Assembly: GCA_007922225.1 (NCBI GenBank)
Contig: ML680047.1
Location: 211,686 to 275,685, forward strand
Reading direction: 5' to 3'
DNA: 64,000 nt
DNA from: Emydura subglobosa
Taxonomy: Eukaryota > Chordata > Testudines > Chelidae
Shown here: one piece after another, positions 11,487 through 21,305 of the stretch
Position numbering within the stretch: position 1 is the stretch's first letter
How the letters are laid out: every line of letters starts with the position of its first letter
The notes under the pieces: model-generated
Told to the model about the DNA's origin: nothing
Databases searched by the model: none
Seen by the model: the letters and a program-made list of their open reading frames with translations, nothing else
Translations under genes and position numbers: made by a program

Positions 11487-11711
11487 TTAGAGAGGTGTAA
11501 AAGTAGCCCAGCAGCTGGTGTGGGGATCGCACCTCCAGTGGCCGAGCCAGATAGGGTGGGCAGGGGAGAGGCTAGCTGTTGCGAATATTGTCACTGTTGC
11601 TGGGTGCCCAACTCCCAGATGAGTTGTTGTTGCTGGGCCCCCAGTTGTTGCAGTGGCTGTAACTGCTGCTGGAGCTGGGCAGCCTGTTGCTGCTTCTGGC
11701 TCGTGGCCCAC

Positions 11712-11830
11712 CACTAGAGACGATGTGCGGGCAGAGCTGGCAATGGGGTTTGATGCAGGAATAGGTTCCTGGGTTAGAGTTCCCTGCAACAAACCCCGTT
11801 GCCAGCTCTGCCCGCACATCGACTCTAGTG
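11712..11830. repeat. Imperfect palindrome encoding the zinc motif on both strands
   Basis: The left arm at 11712-11760 and the right arm at 11781-11830 are inverted copies that differ at only a few positions. The plus strand reads CNKPRCQLCPHI and the minus strand reads CIKPHCQLCPHI. Two Penelope-like ends are therefore fused head to head at the junction with the Gypsy relic. Confidence 0.85.
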
Positions 11831-12510
11831 ACACCATCACAGGTCCTAACTACATCAGCCACACCATCAGGAACTCATTCACCTGCATATCTACTAATGT
11901 AATATATGCCATCATGTGCCAGCAATGCCCCTCTGCCATGTACATTGGCCAAACCGGACTGTCACTTCGCAAAAGAATAAATGGACACAAATCAGACACA
12001 AAAAATGGTAACATCCATAAACCAGTCCGAGAGCACTTCAATCTCCCAGGACACTCTGTAGCTGGCTTGAAAGTTGCCATACTTCTACAAAAAAAACTTC
12101 AAAAACAGACTTCAGCGAGAAACTGCAGAGCTGGAACTGATCTGCAAACTTGACACAATCAGACTGGGTCTGAATAGGGACTTGGAATGATTCTCTCATT
12201 ACAAGAAGTAATTGTCACTGTTCACACATTCTCACCTTCTAATCAATGGTTGTGAATAGGCCTCATCTTCTCTAACTGAATGGACTTTGCTAACACCAAC
12301 CCTCCCCATTGTTGTTCCTTACCCTTGGATGTATATATGTACACCCTATCTGAGTTCTATTCCTTACATCTGATGAAGTGGGTTGCAGCCCACGAAAGCT
12401 TATGCCTGCAGAAATTAAATTTGTTAGTCTTTAAAGTGCTACAGGACTCTCGTTGTTTTTTCTGTATACAGACTAACACGGCTACCCCCCTGGAATTTAT
12501 ATTCCAGTAG
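11712..12510 (+). mobile_element. Penelope-like element, 3' end with GIY-YIG endonuclease
   Basis: The plus-strand frame to 12,153 contains a Cys/His cluster (CNKPRCQLCPHID) and then a GIY-YIG-type nuclease segment: YAIMCQQCPSAMYIGQTGLS followed by LRKRINGHKSD. This pairing is typical of Penelope-like retroelements of the Neptune group. The frame ends just before a homologous 'ELELICKLDTIRLGLNRDLG'-like tail that has shifted frame at about 12,130. The 3' UTR to about 12,510 includes 'cacgaaagcttatgc' and 'cagactaacacggctac', a tail that is very abundant in sauropsid genomes. The reverse transcriptase is missing. The 5' end is palindromic (see the inverted repeat at 11,712-11,830). Confidence 0.72.
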
Positions 12511-13050
12511 ACTCAGAGACTCAATCAGGATCATTGTGCCACGATCATTGAGCAATATGCTACACGAACACCTAATCAGAAAAGCTCCCAATCTAGTTTA
12601 AGTCATGATACAAATGAGTGCCTATGTGAGTTTAACAAAAACCAGTCCAGTAAAATGGGAGGGAGGACAAGAGTACCAAAGATAAGATCATTCAGTTGCA
12701 GCAACCCACAACATGCACAGCTTGAATGCTCTACAAGACGCGTTAACAAAGGTTTTTTAAAATTATTCTATATATAATTCTGTACATTTTTTTAAATCTT
12801 TGCTCATTTCTATGGTATTTTTTAAACTTCTGTCCATTTAGGAACCCAGGCTTAGCCAGGCCAGCTCAAACTAGATACCTCTAGTTGGGGATCCTGTCTC
12901 CGAAGATGATCAATACAAGACACTTTGGAGGAAGGTGGATGAAAATCTGTAGTGGACAATTTTTTTTTAAACCTCTGCAGGTTTCTGTTTCTTTTTAAAT
13001 ATCTACATACTTTTATTTATGTACAGATCATACTTGGTAGAATGAGGATA
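12511..13050. other. Intron sequence, AT-rich, no recognised feature
   Basis: This is AT-rich sequence with several T-runs (12,780-13,010). No exon or named repeat was seen. Confidence 0.4.
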
Positions 13051-14212
13051 ATCAATGGGACACAGTAAAACCAGGTTCAAAATATATTGGAAGGAAAGAG
13101 TAGAGGCACTCATGATCCTTTGAGGGGACAAAGTACTTCCCCTCCACCTTTTTAGCAGTTGGGGGATGGAAGGCTGGGGTCTGCCGTAGGGCCTTTACCG
13201 CACTCTGGATGGTTTTTATGAGTAGCTGGGCTACCCTGGCTGGTCCTGGTGAGGCTAAAATGTTCATCATAGGGTCCACTCCTTCAGAGACTTCCTTGAC
13301 CTGAAGCCCCAGGTTTTGGGCAACTTTACGAAGGAGCTTCTGGTGAGCCCGTCTATCCTCCATGACCGGTGCCAGTGAAGATCCCATGGCAGCCTCATCA
13401 GGGGATGAGGAGGATGATTCCCTGACCGGCACTGTCTCCTGACTCTCTGCTTCCAGGGGATCCTGTGGTGCCGAGTGTTCAAGCTCAGTGCCGGGTTGTG
13501 TGTCTGATCAAGGTATGACTTCTGAATGGGGCGGCTAATATCTGCTCCCGGAGGCCAATGAAAGGGAAAGTCCCACATAAGCTCCCTGGGCTTGATGGAA
13601 GGCCCATGGGGTCCAAAAGGGCCACTGCACCAGGACTTGCCACTGAGCTGGCCATGGCATGGAAAAGGGGTGAGCCGCCTCCATTTCATGTTATGACCCT
13701 CTCTCACGGTGCCGACTTCGAAGTGGAATCCCACATCTCTGAGCGGAGTCAGATCCCAAATGATCACTCCTTTGGGAACCAGGGCAGCACAGTGGCCCTC
13801 GGTGCTAGTGATCAGTGCCAGGGAAACGGTTGGTGGGGCATCACTGAAGGCTTGTCCTTGGAAGGCACCAAGCTTCTCTTTGGTGCTGTGGGCTCTGGCT
13901 CCGGTACACCTTCCCTAGCCAGGGGCAGCAGTGCCATTCACTTGATAAGTTCCTAGCAGCCTCAAATGTTTCTGGGTGAGAAGTGCGGAGGTGCCGGACT
14001 CAAAGGTCCCTTTGCCAGGACCAGAAGTGACGGCACCATAGCCACGGGAGCAGAAGTTGAGTTGCCCAACGCGAGTCGCACTCCACTCGCACCCTTGAGC
14101 CCAAATGGTTTAGGTGTCGGCAAACATCCCCTGTCCATTTTCTTCTGATTTTTCCATGGGACAGGAGAGAGAGCGCGGTGCCGCACTCTTGAGGTGTCCC
14201 TCAGTGCCAGTG
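13051..14212 (-). mobile_element. DIRS-like gag relic
   Basis: Minus-strand broken gag frames. The segment at 13432-13052 contains SSSSPDEAAMGS, then EDRRAHQKLLRKVAQNLGLQ and GKYFVPSKDHECLYS. These correspond to the Asp-Glu-rich, helical and 'YxxPSKxxExLYS' parts of the gag in the intact copy. Upstream to about 14,212 the Ser/Arg-rich middle of gag continues in other frames. There is no RT or recombinase. Plus-strand CR1 sequence begins at about 14,217. Confidence 0.72.
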
Positions 14213-14216
14213 ACCC

Positions 14217-15296
14217 ATGCTTTCAAGCAAAGTAAGCAGTCATGGGATAAGAGGGAAGGTCCTCTGTTGGACCAGGAACTGGTTAAAAAATAGGAAACAA
14301 AAGTTAGGAATAAATGGTCAGTTTTCAGAAGGGAAAGAGGTAAACAGCAGGGGCCCCGAGGGATCTGTACTGGGACCAGTACTGTTCAACATATTCATAA
14401 ATGATCTGAAGGGGTAAACAGTGGGAGGGCATAATTTGCAAATGATACTAAATTATTCAAGATAGTTAAATCCAAAGCAGACTGCGAAGAGTTACAAAGG
14501 GATCTCACAAAACTGGATGACCGGGCAACAAAATGGTAGATGAAATTCAATGTTGATAAATGCAAAGTAATGCACATTGGAAAACATAATTTCAACTATA
14601 CATAGAGGTTTTAAATTAGCTGTTACCACTCAAGAAAGAGATCTTGGAGTCACTGTGGATAGTTCTCTGAGAACATACCTTTTTTCACTGCCGCTGCACA
14701 TTGAGTGTAACAAAATGTTGGGAATCATTAGGAAAGGGATAGATAATAAACCAGAAAATATTGTATTGCCTTTTTATAAATCCATGGTATGCCCACATCT
14801 TGAATACTGCATATAGATCAGGTCGCTGCATCTCAAAAGATATTTTAGAATTGAAAAAGGTACAAAAAAGGGGGACTAAAGTGATTAAGGATATAGAAAA
14901 GCTTCCATAAGAGGAGAGATTAATAAGACTGGGACTTTTCAGCTTGGAAAAGAGACAGCTAAGGGGGGACATGATAGAGGTCTATAAAATCATGACTGGC
15001 ATGGAGAAAGTAAATAAGGAAGTGTTATTTATTCCTTCTCATAACACAAAAACTAGTGGTCACCAAATAAAATTAATAGGCAGCAGATTTAAAACAAACA
15101 AAAGGAAGTATTTCTTCTCAGAAGGCACAGTCAGCCTGCGGAACTCCTTGCCAGAGGATGTTGTGAAGGCCAAGATTATAACGGGATTCAAAAAAAGAAC
15201 TAGAAAAGTTCATGGAGGATAGGTCCATCTATGGCTTTTACCCAGGATAGGCAAGGATTGCTGTTTGCCAGAGGCTGGAAACAGCGACAGGATGGG
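14217..15296 (+). mobile_element. Older CR1/L3-like LINE, left part
   Basis: This is plus-strand degraded RT. '..GKVLCWTRNWLKNRKQKLGI' and '[18 protein letters not shown]' lie at 14,217-14,417, RDLGVTVDSSL at about 14,640 and 'VCPHLEYCI' at about 14,790. The C-terminal 'NSLPEDVVKAKIITGFKK' lies at about 15,140. It is interrupted at about 15,296 by a younger CR1 and resumes at about 17,003. Confidence 0.8.
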
Positions 15297-17002
15297 GGAG
15301 GCAACCTAGTGACAGAGGATGTGGAGAAAGCGGAGGTACTCAATGCCTTTTTTGCCTCTGTCTTCACAGACCAGGTCAGCTCCCAGACTACTGCACTGGG
15401 CGGCACAGAATGGGAAGGAGGTGAACATCCTGCAGTGCTGAAGGAACAGGTCCAAGACTATTTAGAAAGATTGACAAACACAAGTCCATGGGGCCAGATG
15501 CAATGCACCCGAGGGTGCGGAGGGAGTTGGCTGATGTGATTTCAGAGCCATTGGCTATTATCTTTGAAAGCTCGTGGCAATTGGGGGAGGTCCCTGATGA
15601 CTGGAAAAAGGCAAATATAGTGCCCATCTTCAAGAAAGGGAGGAAAGAGGATACAGGGAACTACGGACCGGTCAGCCTCACCTCAATCCCTGGAAAAATC
15701 ATGGTGCAGGTCCTCAAGGAATCCATTTTAAGGCACTTGGAAGAGAGGAAGGTGATCAGGAACAGTCAACATGGATTCACCAAGGGAAAGTCATGCCTGA
15801 CCAACCTGATTGCTTTCTATGAAGAGGTGACTGGCTCTGTGGATGTGGGGAAAGCGGTGGACATGATATACCTTGACTTTAGCAAAGCTTTTGATACTGT
15901 CTCTCACAATATTATTATCAGCAAGTTAAAGAAGTATGGGTTGGATGAATGGACTATAAAATGGATAGAGAACTGGCTAGAGCATAGGGCTCAACAAGTA
16001 GTGATCAATGGCTCCATGTCTAGCTGGCAGCCGGTCACAAGCAGAGTGCCCCAGGGGTCGGTGCTGGGGCCGGTTTTGTTCAACATCTTCATTAGTGATC
16101 TGGAGGATGGGGTAGATTGTACTCTCAGCAAGTTTGCAGATGACACTAAGCTAGGGGGAGTGGTAGATACCCTGGAAGGTAGGGATAGGATACAGAAGGA
16201 CCTAAACAAACCGGAGGATTGGACCAAAAGAAATCTGATGAGGTTCAACAAGGACAAGTGCAGAGTCCTGCACTTTGGATGGAAGAATCCCATGCACAGC
16301 TACAGACTGGGGACCGATTAGCTAGGCAGCAGTTCTGCAGAAAAGGACCTGGGGGTTACAGTGGACAAGAAGTCAACAGTGTGCCCTTATTGCCAAGAAG
16401 GCTAACCGCATATTGGGCTGCATTAGTAGAAGCATTGCCAGCAGATCATGGGAAGTGATCATTCCCTCTATTCGGCATTGGTGAGGCCGCATTTGGAGTA
16501 GTGTGTCCAGTTTTGGGCCCCCCACTACAAAAAGGACGTGGAGAAGTTGGAGAGAGTCCAGCAGAGGGCAACAAAAAGGATTAGGGGGCTGGAACACAAG
16601 ACTTGTGAGGAGAGGCTGAGGGAACTAGGCTTGTTTAGTCTGCAGGAGAGAAGAATGAGGGAAGATTTGATAGCAGCCTTTAACTACCTGAAAGGGGGTT
16701 CCAGGGAGGATGAAGCTAGGCTGTTCTCAGTGGTGGCAGATGATAGAACAAGGAGCAATGGTCTCAAATTGCAGTGGAGGAGATCTAGGTTGGACATTAG
16801 GAAAAACTTTTTCACTAGGAGGGTGGTGAAGCACTGGAATGGGTCACCTAGGGAGGTGGTGGAATCTCCATTTTTAGAGGTTTTTAAAGCTGCGGCTTGA
16901 CAAAACCCTCACTGGGATTATTTAGCTGAGGTTAGTCCTGCTTTGAGCAGGGAGTTGGACTAGATGACCTCCTGAGGTCCCTTCCAACTCTATGATTCTA
17001 TG
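15297..17002 (+). mobile_element. Younger CR1 LINE nested in the older LINE
   Basis: A 1.7-kb, 5'-truncated CR1 on the plus strand. The main ORF2 frame (15488-16321) holds the RT palm and fingers: [53 protein letters not shown] and [10 protein letters not shown] frameshift at about 15,480 separates it from the upstream 'KAEVLNAFFASVF' segment. A stop follows LGTD at 16,319, and a deletion of about 12 nt near 16,370 removes part of the next block. The C-terminal frame continues at 16538-16900. The 3' end at 17,002 has the ccaactctatgattctatgg tail. It is inactive. Confidence 0.9.
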
Positions 17003-17130
17003 GAACACTTGAATATTACTGGTTCTTTTCATTCCCTGTGAAGCACCCCGTATTGGCCGCTGTCGGAAGACAGGATACTGGGCTAGATGCACCATTGCTC
17101 TGACCCCTATTGCCGTTCCTATATTCTTAT
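17003..17130 (+). mobile_element. Older CR1/L3-like LINE, 3' end
   Basis: This resumes the LINE broken at 15,296. The segment 'cattccctgtgaagcacc...tgtcggaagacaggatactgggctaga' and the terminal 'tgccgttcctatattctta' match the 3' ends at 55.4 kb (plus) and 32.8 kb (minus). Confidence 0.8.
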
Positions 17131-17428
17131 AAATAATCACATGCCTCTGGACTCAGTCCCAGATTGATGGGCAGTAAGAGGGGGGAAAAGGAGCCTCAGG
17201 GCCATCCCCTAAGCAGGTTGATGTATTAGGCCTTAGATCCCTGCACCCTGGGTCAAGATCTCAATAAGAGGAACTCGGACAATGTTCTCAGTGGGTTAAG
17301 CTACTGGGACTCTGGCGATGTGAGAGAGCAAGCTAAGGTATCAAGGGCAGAGAGGAAGAGACAGGGCCATGGTGTGGGACTATTTGGGTTCAGACAGCAG
17401 GGTGCATAGTTCATAGGGTCATATTTAC

Positions 17429-17558
17429 CTGCTTTGGTTGTAACCTGGGCTCCTCCAGCTGTCATGAATTCGATGTTTCCCAGCTTAAGAGTGCCAGAGA
17501 GAAGTTTGAAGATGTCATGAATCTCTTCGGTGCTAAGCTCCATCACTTTCAGAGCTAT
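17429..17558 (-). CDS. MYO10-like myosin motor, coding exon 10
   Basis: This 130-nt exon starts in phase 0 and ends one base into a codon. It encodes IALKVMELSTEEIHDIFKLL, then SGTLKLGNIEFMTAGGAQVT and TKA. 'LGNIEFxTAGGAQV' is diagnostic of myosin X-type motors. The acceptor is GTTTTGAGTAG and the donor GTAAAT. The terminus of a 6.1-kb DIRS retroelement lies only about 18-30 bp upstream of this acceptor. The branch-point region, and possibly part of the pyrimidine tract, is therefore transposon sequence. The exon itself shows no damage. Confidence 0.95.
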
Positions 17559-17576
17559 CTACTCAAAACCACACAG

Positions 17577-17790
17577 AGAAGAAGAACAGTTACTTACCTC
17601 GTAGCTTTGTTCTTCGAGATGTTTTGCTCATGTCCATTCAGAATTAGGTGTGTGCGCACCACATGCACCAGTGCCAGAAATTTTTCCCCTAGTAGTATCC
17701 ATAGGGCCGGCTCTAGCACCCTCTGCAGTGGCGTGCACAGGTGCTCGTATATAGGGCACTGCCGGCCCCATTCCCTCTCAGTTCTTTCTT
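17577..17790. repeat. DIRS inverted terminal repeat, left
   Basis: This pairs in inverted orientation with 23520-23712, with scattered mismatches. Its outer end (ttacttacctcgtagctttg) lies 18-30 bp from the acceptor of myosin exon 10. It contains, on the minus strand, a donor-like GGTAAGTAA. Confidence 0.85.
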
Positions 17791-17854
17791 GCTGGAACTC
17801 CGACAGAGGGGAAGATGGGTGGGTTGTGAAATGGACATGAGCAACACATCTTGA

Positions 17855-17925
17855 AGAACAAGGTAAGTAACCATTCTTTCTTCTTCGAGTGCTTCCTCAT
17901 GTCCATTCAGAATTAGGTGACTTAC
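17855..17925. repeat. DIRS internal complementary region
   Basis: This copy of both element termini in tandem sits inside the element near the recombinase end: gaacaaggtaagtaacc joined to ttcttcgagtgcttcctcat. It is the hallmark of DIRS elements, where it is thought to align the ends during circle formation. Confidence 0.75.
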
Positions 17926-18289
17926 CAGAAGTGCTTCCAGAGGCGGGCAGGAGTTCATGGATGTGATGATTGCAGTACCACTCTGCCAAACCCAGAGTTG
18001 TCCCGCGCTTGCTGCATGATGGCATAGTGGATATGTATCAAGGACCGTATAGCAGCTCTACATGTGTCCTGAATGGGTACATATGCCAGGAAGGCCACTG
18101 AAGACGCCTGTGACCTTGTGGAGTGGATGGACAGGAAAGCCAGGGGCGTGACCCCTGCTTGCTCGTAGCAGGTCCGAATACAGGCTGTAATCCAGGATGA
18201 GATCCGCTGGGACGACACCAGGCATCCCTTCATCCGATCAGCGATCGCAACGAAGAGCTGTGTGGAGCGGTGGAAGGGTCTGGTCCTGT

Positions 18290-19260
18290 CGACTTAGAAA
18301 GCCAATGCCCTCCTCACATCGAGAGAGTAGAGACGCCTCTTCTCATTAGATTTGTGAGGCTTTGGAAAGAATACTGGCAGGAATATGCCCTGGTTAACAT
18401 TGAAGTGGAAAACGACCTTTGGCAGAAAGGTTGGGTGAGGACAAAGTTTCACCTTGTCCTTGAAGAAAACCATGTATGCTGGCTCTGAGGTCAGGGCTTT
18501 TAACTCAGAGACACACACACACACCCCATGCCAAGGTGATTGCCACCAGAAATGCCACTTTCCAGGACAGATGCATGAGGGAACAAGAAGCCAACAGCTC
18601 AAATCGCGGTGCTGTAAATCTTGAGAGGACAAGGTTTAAATCCCATTGAGGGACTGAGTCTCGTATCGACGGAAAAAGCCTCTCCAAGACCTTGAGGAAT
18701 CTGGACGCCATCCTGTGGGAGAAAACCGACCTGCCTTGGATCAGAGGATGAAAGATTGAAATCGCTGCCAGGTGCACCTTAACAGATGAGAAGGCCAAGC
18801 CCTCCTGCTTCAGATGAAGCAGACAGTCCAGGATCATCTCAATAGGGGATTCTGTAAGCGAGACGTTTTGACCTGTTGCCCAGCAGATGAAGCATTTCCA
18901 TTTGGATAAATAAGATGCCTCCACAGACGGCTTCCTGCTCTCCATCAGGATCCTCTGAACCTGGGCTAAGCAGTGGCACTCATCCTTGCTCAACCACGAA
19001 GCATCCACACCATCAGGTGCAGAGTGGCCAGATCCGGATGCAGGAGCCAGCCCTGGTCTTGAGAGAGAAGGTCTGGTCTCAACAGGAGCAACCATGGCCA
19101 GGCCATCAAGAGTTCTGAAACCAATGCTACTTGGGCCATGATGGAGCTATCAGGATGACTCGCACGCTGTCCCTCTTGATCTTCACGAGGACTCTTTGTA
19201 TGGAGGGTATCGGGGGGAGAGCACACAAGAGACCCCTCATCCATGACAGGAGAAAAGTGT
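18290..19260 (-). pseudogene. DIRS tyrosine recombinase remnant
   Basis: The longest frame (19095-18505) contains the N-terminal SAM-like domain (SYLSKWKCFICWATGQNVSL and SSVKVHLAAISIFHP) and reaches FLVAITLAWGVCVCL, where it stops. In the relic at 1-1263 the same place reads SARRVSEL, with the catalytic Arg. A GT dinucleotide run (plus strand 18,512-18,527, 'acacacacacacac') replaces those codons. Downstream frames toward 18,290 hold the rest in pieces. The enzyme would be dead. Confidence 0.8.
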
Positions 19261-19399
19261 CCAACAGGGAGTCATCTTCTGACCGCAGGAGGGAGCAGTA
19301 TTGAGTGCACTTCTTGTTTTCCCTGGTAGCAAATAGGTCTACTTGGGGAGTTCCCCACCTTTGGAAAATGCTGTCAGCTACCTCCTGGTGGAGAGACCA

Positions 19400-19997
19400 C
19401 TCATGGTGAGAGCAAAAGATCCCGCTTAGGTGATCCACCAGTATATTTTTTTAAACCCGGTAGATGCACTGCTTCCAGGTGGATGTTGTGGCTCATGCAG
19501 AACTCCCAGAGACGCAAGGCCTGGCGACAGAGGGCTGAAGACCTGGCTCCCCGTTCCCTGTTAATGTAATACATGGTAACTGTGTTGTCCAGCTGGATTC
19601 TTACTACCTCATTGGAGAGGTGTGGTAGGAATACCTTATCGCCCTGAGCTCCTTGACATTGATGTGAAGGGACAACTCTTCCCTGGACAAAAGACCCTGA
19701 GTCCTTATGGCACTGAGGTGGGCACCCCAGTCCACCTCCGAAGTGTCTGTTACCAACAACAGAGTCAGTCTGGGGGCCACAAAAGGTACCTCTGCCATCA
19801 CATGCCGAGGATCCAACCACCTTGGCAGGAAGGTAAGTACGTGGGGGGGGAATCGTGAGCACTGTGTCCAAGGAGTGTCTGGCTGAGGAGTACATCTGGC
19901 CAGCCACAACCGGAGCGGCCGAAGATGCATCCTGGTGTGTCAGACCACGTGCATACACGCTGCCATGTGCTCCAGGAGACAGACACACTCTTGCCAT
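19400..19997 (-). pseudogene. DIRS RNase H remnant
   Basis: Minus-strand frames contain LLVTDTSEVDWGAHL and REELSLHINVKELRAIRYS. These match the RNase H domain of DIRS polyproteins (the first Asp of TDxSxxxWGAHL and the Glu of N..EL). The domain is split between two overlapping frames (19997-19401 and 19930-19604). Confidence 0.75.
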
Positions 19998-19999
19998 GG

Positions 20000-20810
20000 T
20001 AAGGGGGTGGGCTGTTAGTCAGGCTATGAACCTGGACATTGCTAAGAATCTGTCTTTGGACAAGAGCATTTTGGGTTGAATAGAGTCCAGGACTGCCCCT
20101 ATGAACTCTATCTTTTGAACTGGTGTAAGTATCGATTTCTTCTCCTTTATTAACAGGCCCAGTGACCAACAGATGCCCCTCACAATCTCGATGCTGCACT
20201 GAACCTGCCCCCATAACCAACCCCAGATCAGCCAGTTGTCCAGGTAAGGAAAGACCTGCACTCCTCTGTGCCTGAGGCGGGCCGCTGCTACCGCCATGCA
20301 TTTGGTGAATGCACATGGTGCGGTGGAGAGGCCAAATGGGAGGATCGCAAATTGGTAAAGCTGGGGACTCATAGTAAATCACAGGAATCTCCTGTGACCC
20401 AAGAAGACTGGGACATGGAAACAGGTGTCCTTTAAATCAAGAGCCGCATACCAGTCACCTGGATCCAGAGAGGGAATGATAGCTGCCAGGGTGACCATAC
20501 GGAATTTTAGCTTTTTGAGGAATTTCTTCAATGCAAATAGGTCAAGAATGGGCCTCAGCCCTCCTTTGGCTTTTGGGATCAGAAAATGGCAGTAGAAACC
20601 CCTTCCCCTCAATGGTTGAGGGACCTCTTCCACCAAGGCCACAGATAGTAGGGCCTGCACCTCCTGAGTGAGGAGTTGCTTGTGAGAGGGGTCCCTGAAG
20701 AGGGACGGGGAAGGAGGGTGGGAAGACGAAAGCGAAATAAACTGGAGGGTGTAGCCAACAGCTACTGTGCTTAGAACCTAGCAGTCTGTCATTATGGCCC
20801 TCCAAGCCAG
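20000..20810 (-). pseudogene. DIRS reverse transcriptase remnant
   Basis: Frames 20660-20379 (PKAKGGLRPILDLFALKKFL, then WYAALDLKDTCFHVPV) and 20372-20019 (YQFAILPFGLSTAPCAFTK, then VFPYLDNWLI) cover fingers and palm. LDLKD supplies the first catalytic Asp. The YxDD box reads YLDN, the second Asp having become Asn at codon 20235-20237. A frameshift at about 20,375 separates the halves. Confidence 0.85.
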
Positions 20811-20819
20811 GAGGAAAGA

Positions 20820-20913
20820 TCATAGAATCATAGAATATTAGAGTTGGAAGGGACCTCAGGAGGTCACCTAGTCCAACCCCCTGCTCAAAGCAGGACTAAC
20901 CTCAGCTATATAG
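20820..20913 (-). mobile_element. Very short CR1 3' tail inside DIRS
   Basis: About 94 bp of CR1 3' UTR in minus orientation ('catagaatattagagttggaag', 'tccaaccccctgctcaaagc'), inserted between DIRS gag and RT. It shows CR1 activity after the DIRS insertion. Confidence 0.9.
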
Positions 20914-21305
20914 ATGCTATAAGATGCTAGGTGGGAAGAAAATAATCAGGAAGTTGGGTCCTGAATAGAGTCTGGTAGGTCACTCTCAGGCACACCTTCA
21001 AAAGCCTCACTTTCCCCCCGAGGGGTGTCGGCTCAACCCTGACCTCGAGGCACAGGCTGGCAAATTGCCCCAATGGCATTTATAGTTCTTGTGTTTCCTC
21101 CTGTAGGGCTCTGTCTGGGCCTGATCCCTGAAGCACTGATGTTGAGAGGGCTTGAAGTACCTCCTGGCCAAAGATGGGGTGTAGAGGCCCAACAATTTCA
21201 AAGTAGCCCTTGAGTCCCTCACCCCATGCAGCCTGGTGTCCATCTGGTCCGCAAAGAGGGCAAAATCATCAAACGGGAGGTCTTGGATGTACTGCTGGAC
21301 TTCCG

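Larger units (their letters stand above)
8946..11711 (-). mobile_element. Ty3/Gypsy LTR-retrotransposon relic (gag, protease, integrase)
   Basis: On the minus strand the order is as follows. A Gln-rich gag N-terminus lies at about 11,711-11,487. A capsid-like block at 11,486-11,031 contains AQWATLLVSYLMGPAQAVYH and ILDITPEKFR. A zinc knuckle at about 10,780-10,730 has lost its His and contains a stop. A protease-like region at about 10,590-10,390 has LID followed by LS where the family has an active-site Asp-Ser-Gly. Integrase runs from about 10,004 to 9,110 with the zinc-binding CASCPECQLVAP, the catalytic-core VVLDYVTRFPEAVP, LLSDEGTNFTS and YHSQTDGLVEQFN. Frames shift several times, notably around 9,650-9,760. 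I see no reverse transcriptase or RNase H between protease and integrase, and no LTR pair, so it is an internally deleted, dead relic. Confidence 0.8.

Noticed and set aside
11653..12153. GIY-YIG protein as a possible stand-alone nuclease or defence gene
   Set aside because: The Cys/His cluster, the GIY-YIG form and the adjoining abundant 3' UTR fit a Penelope-like element end. The frame is broken.
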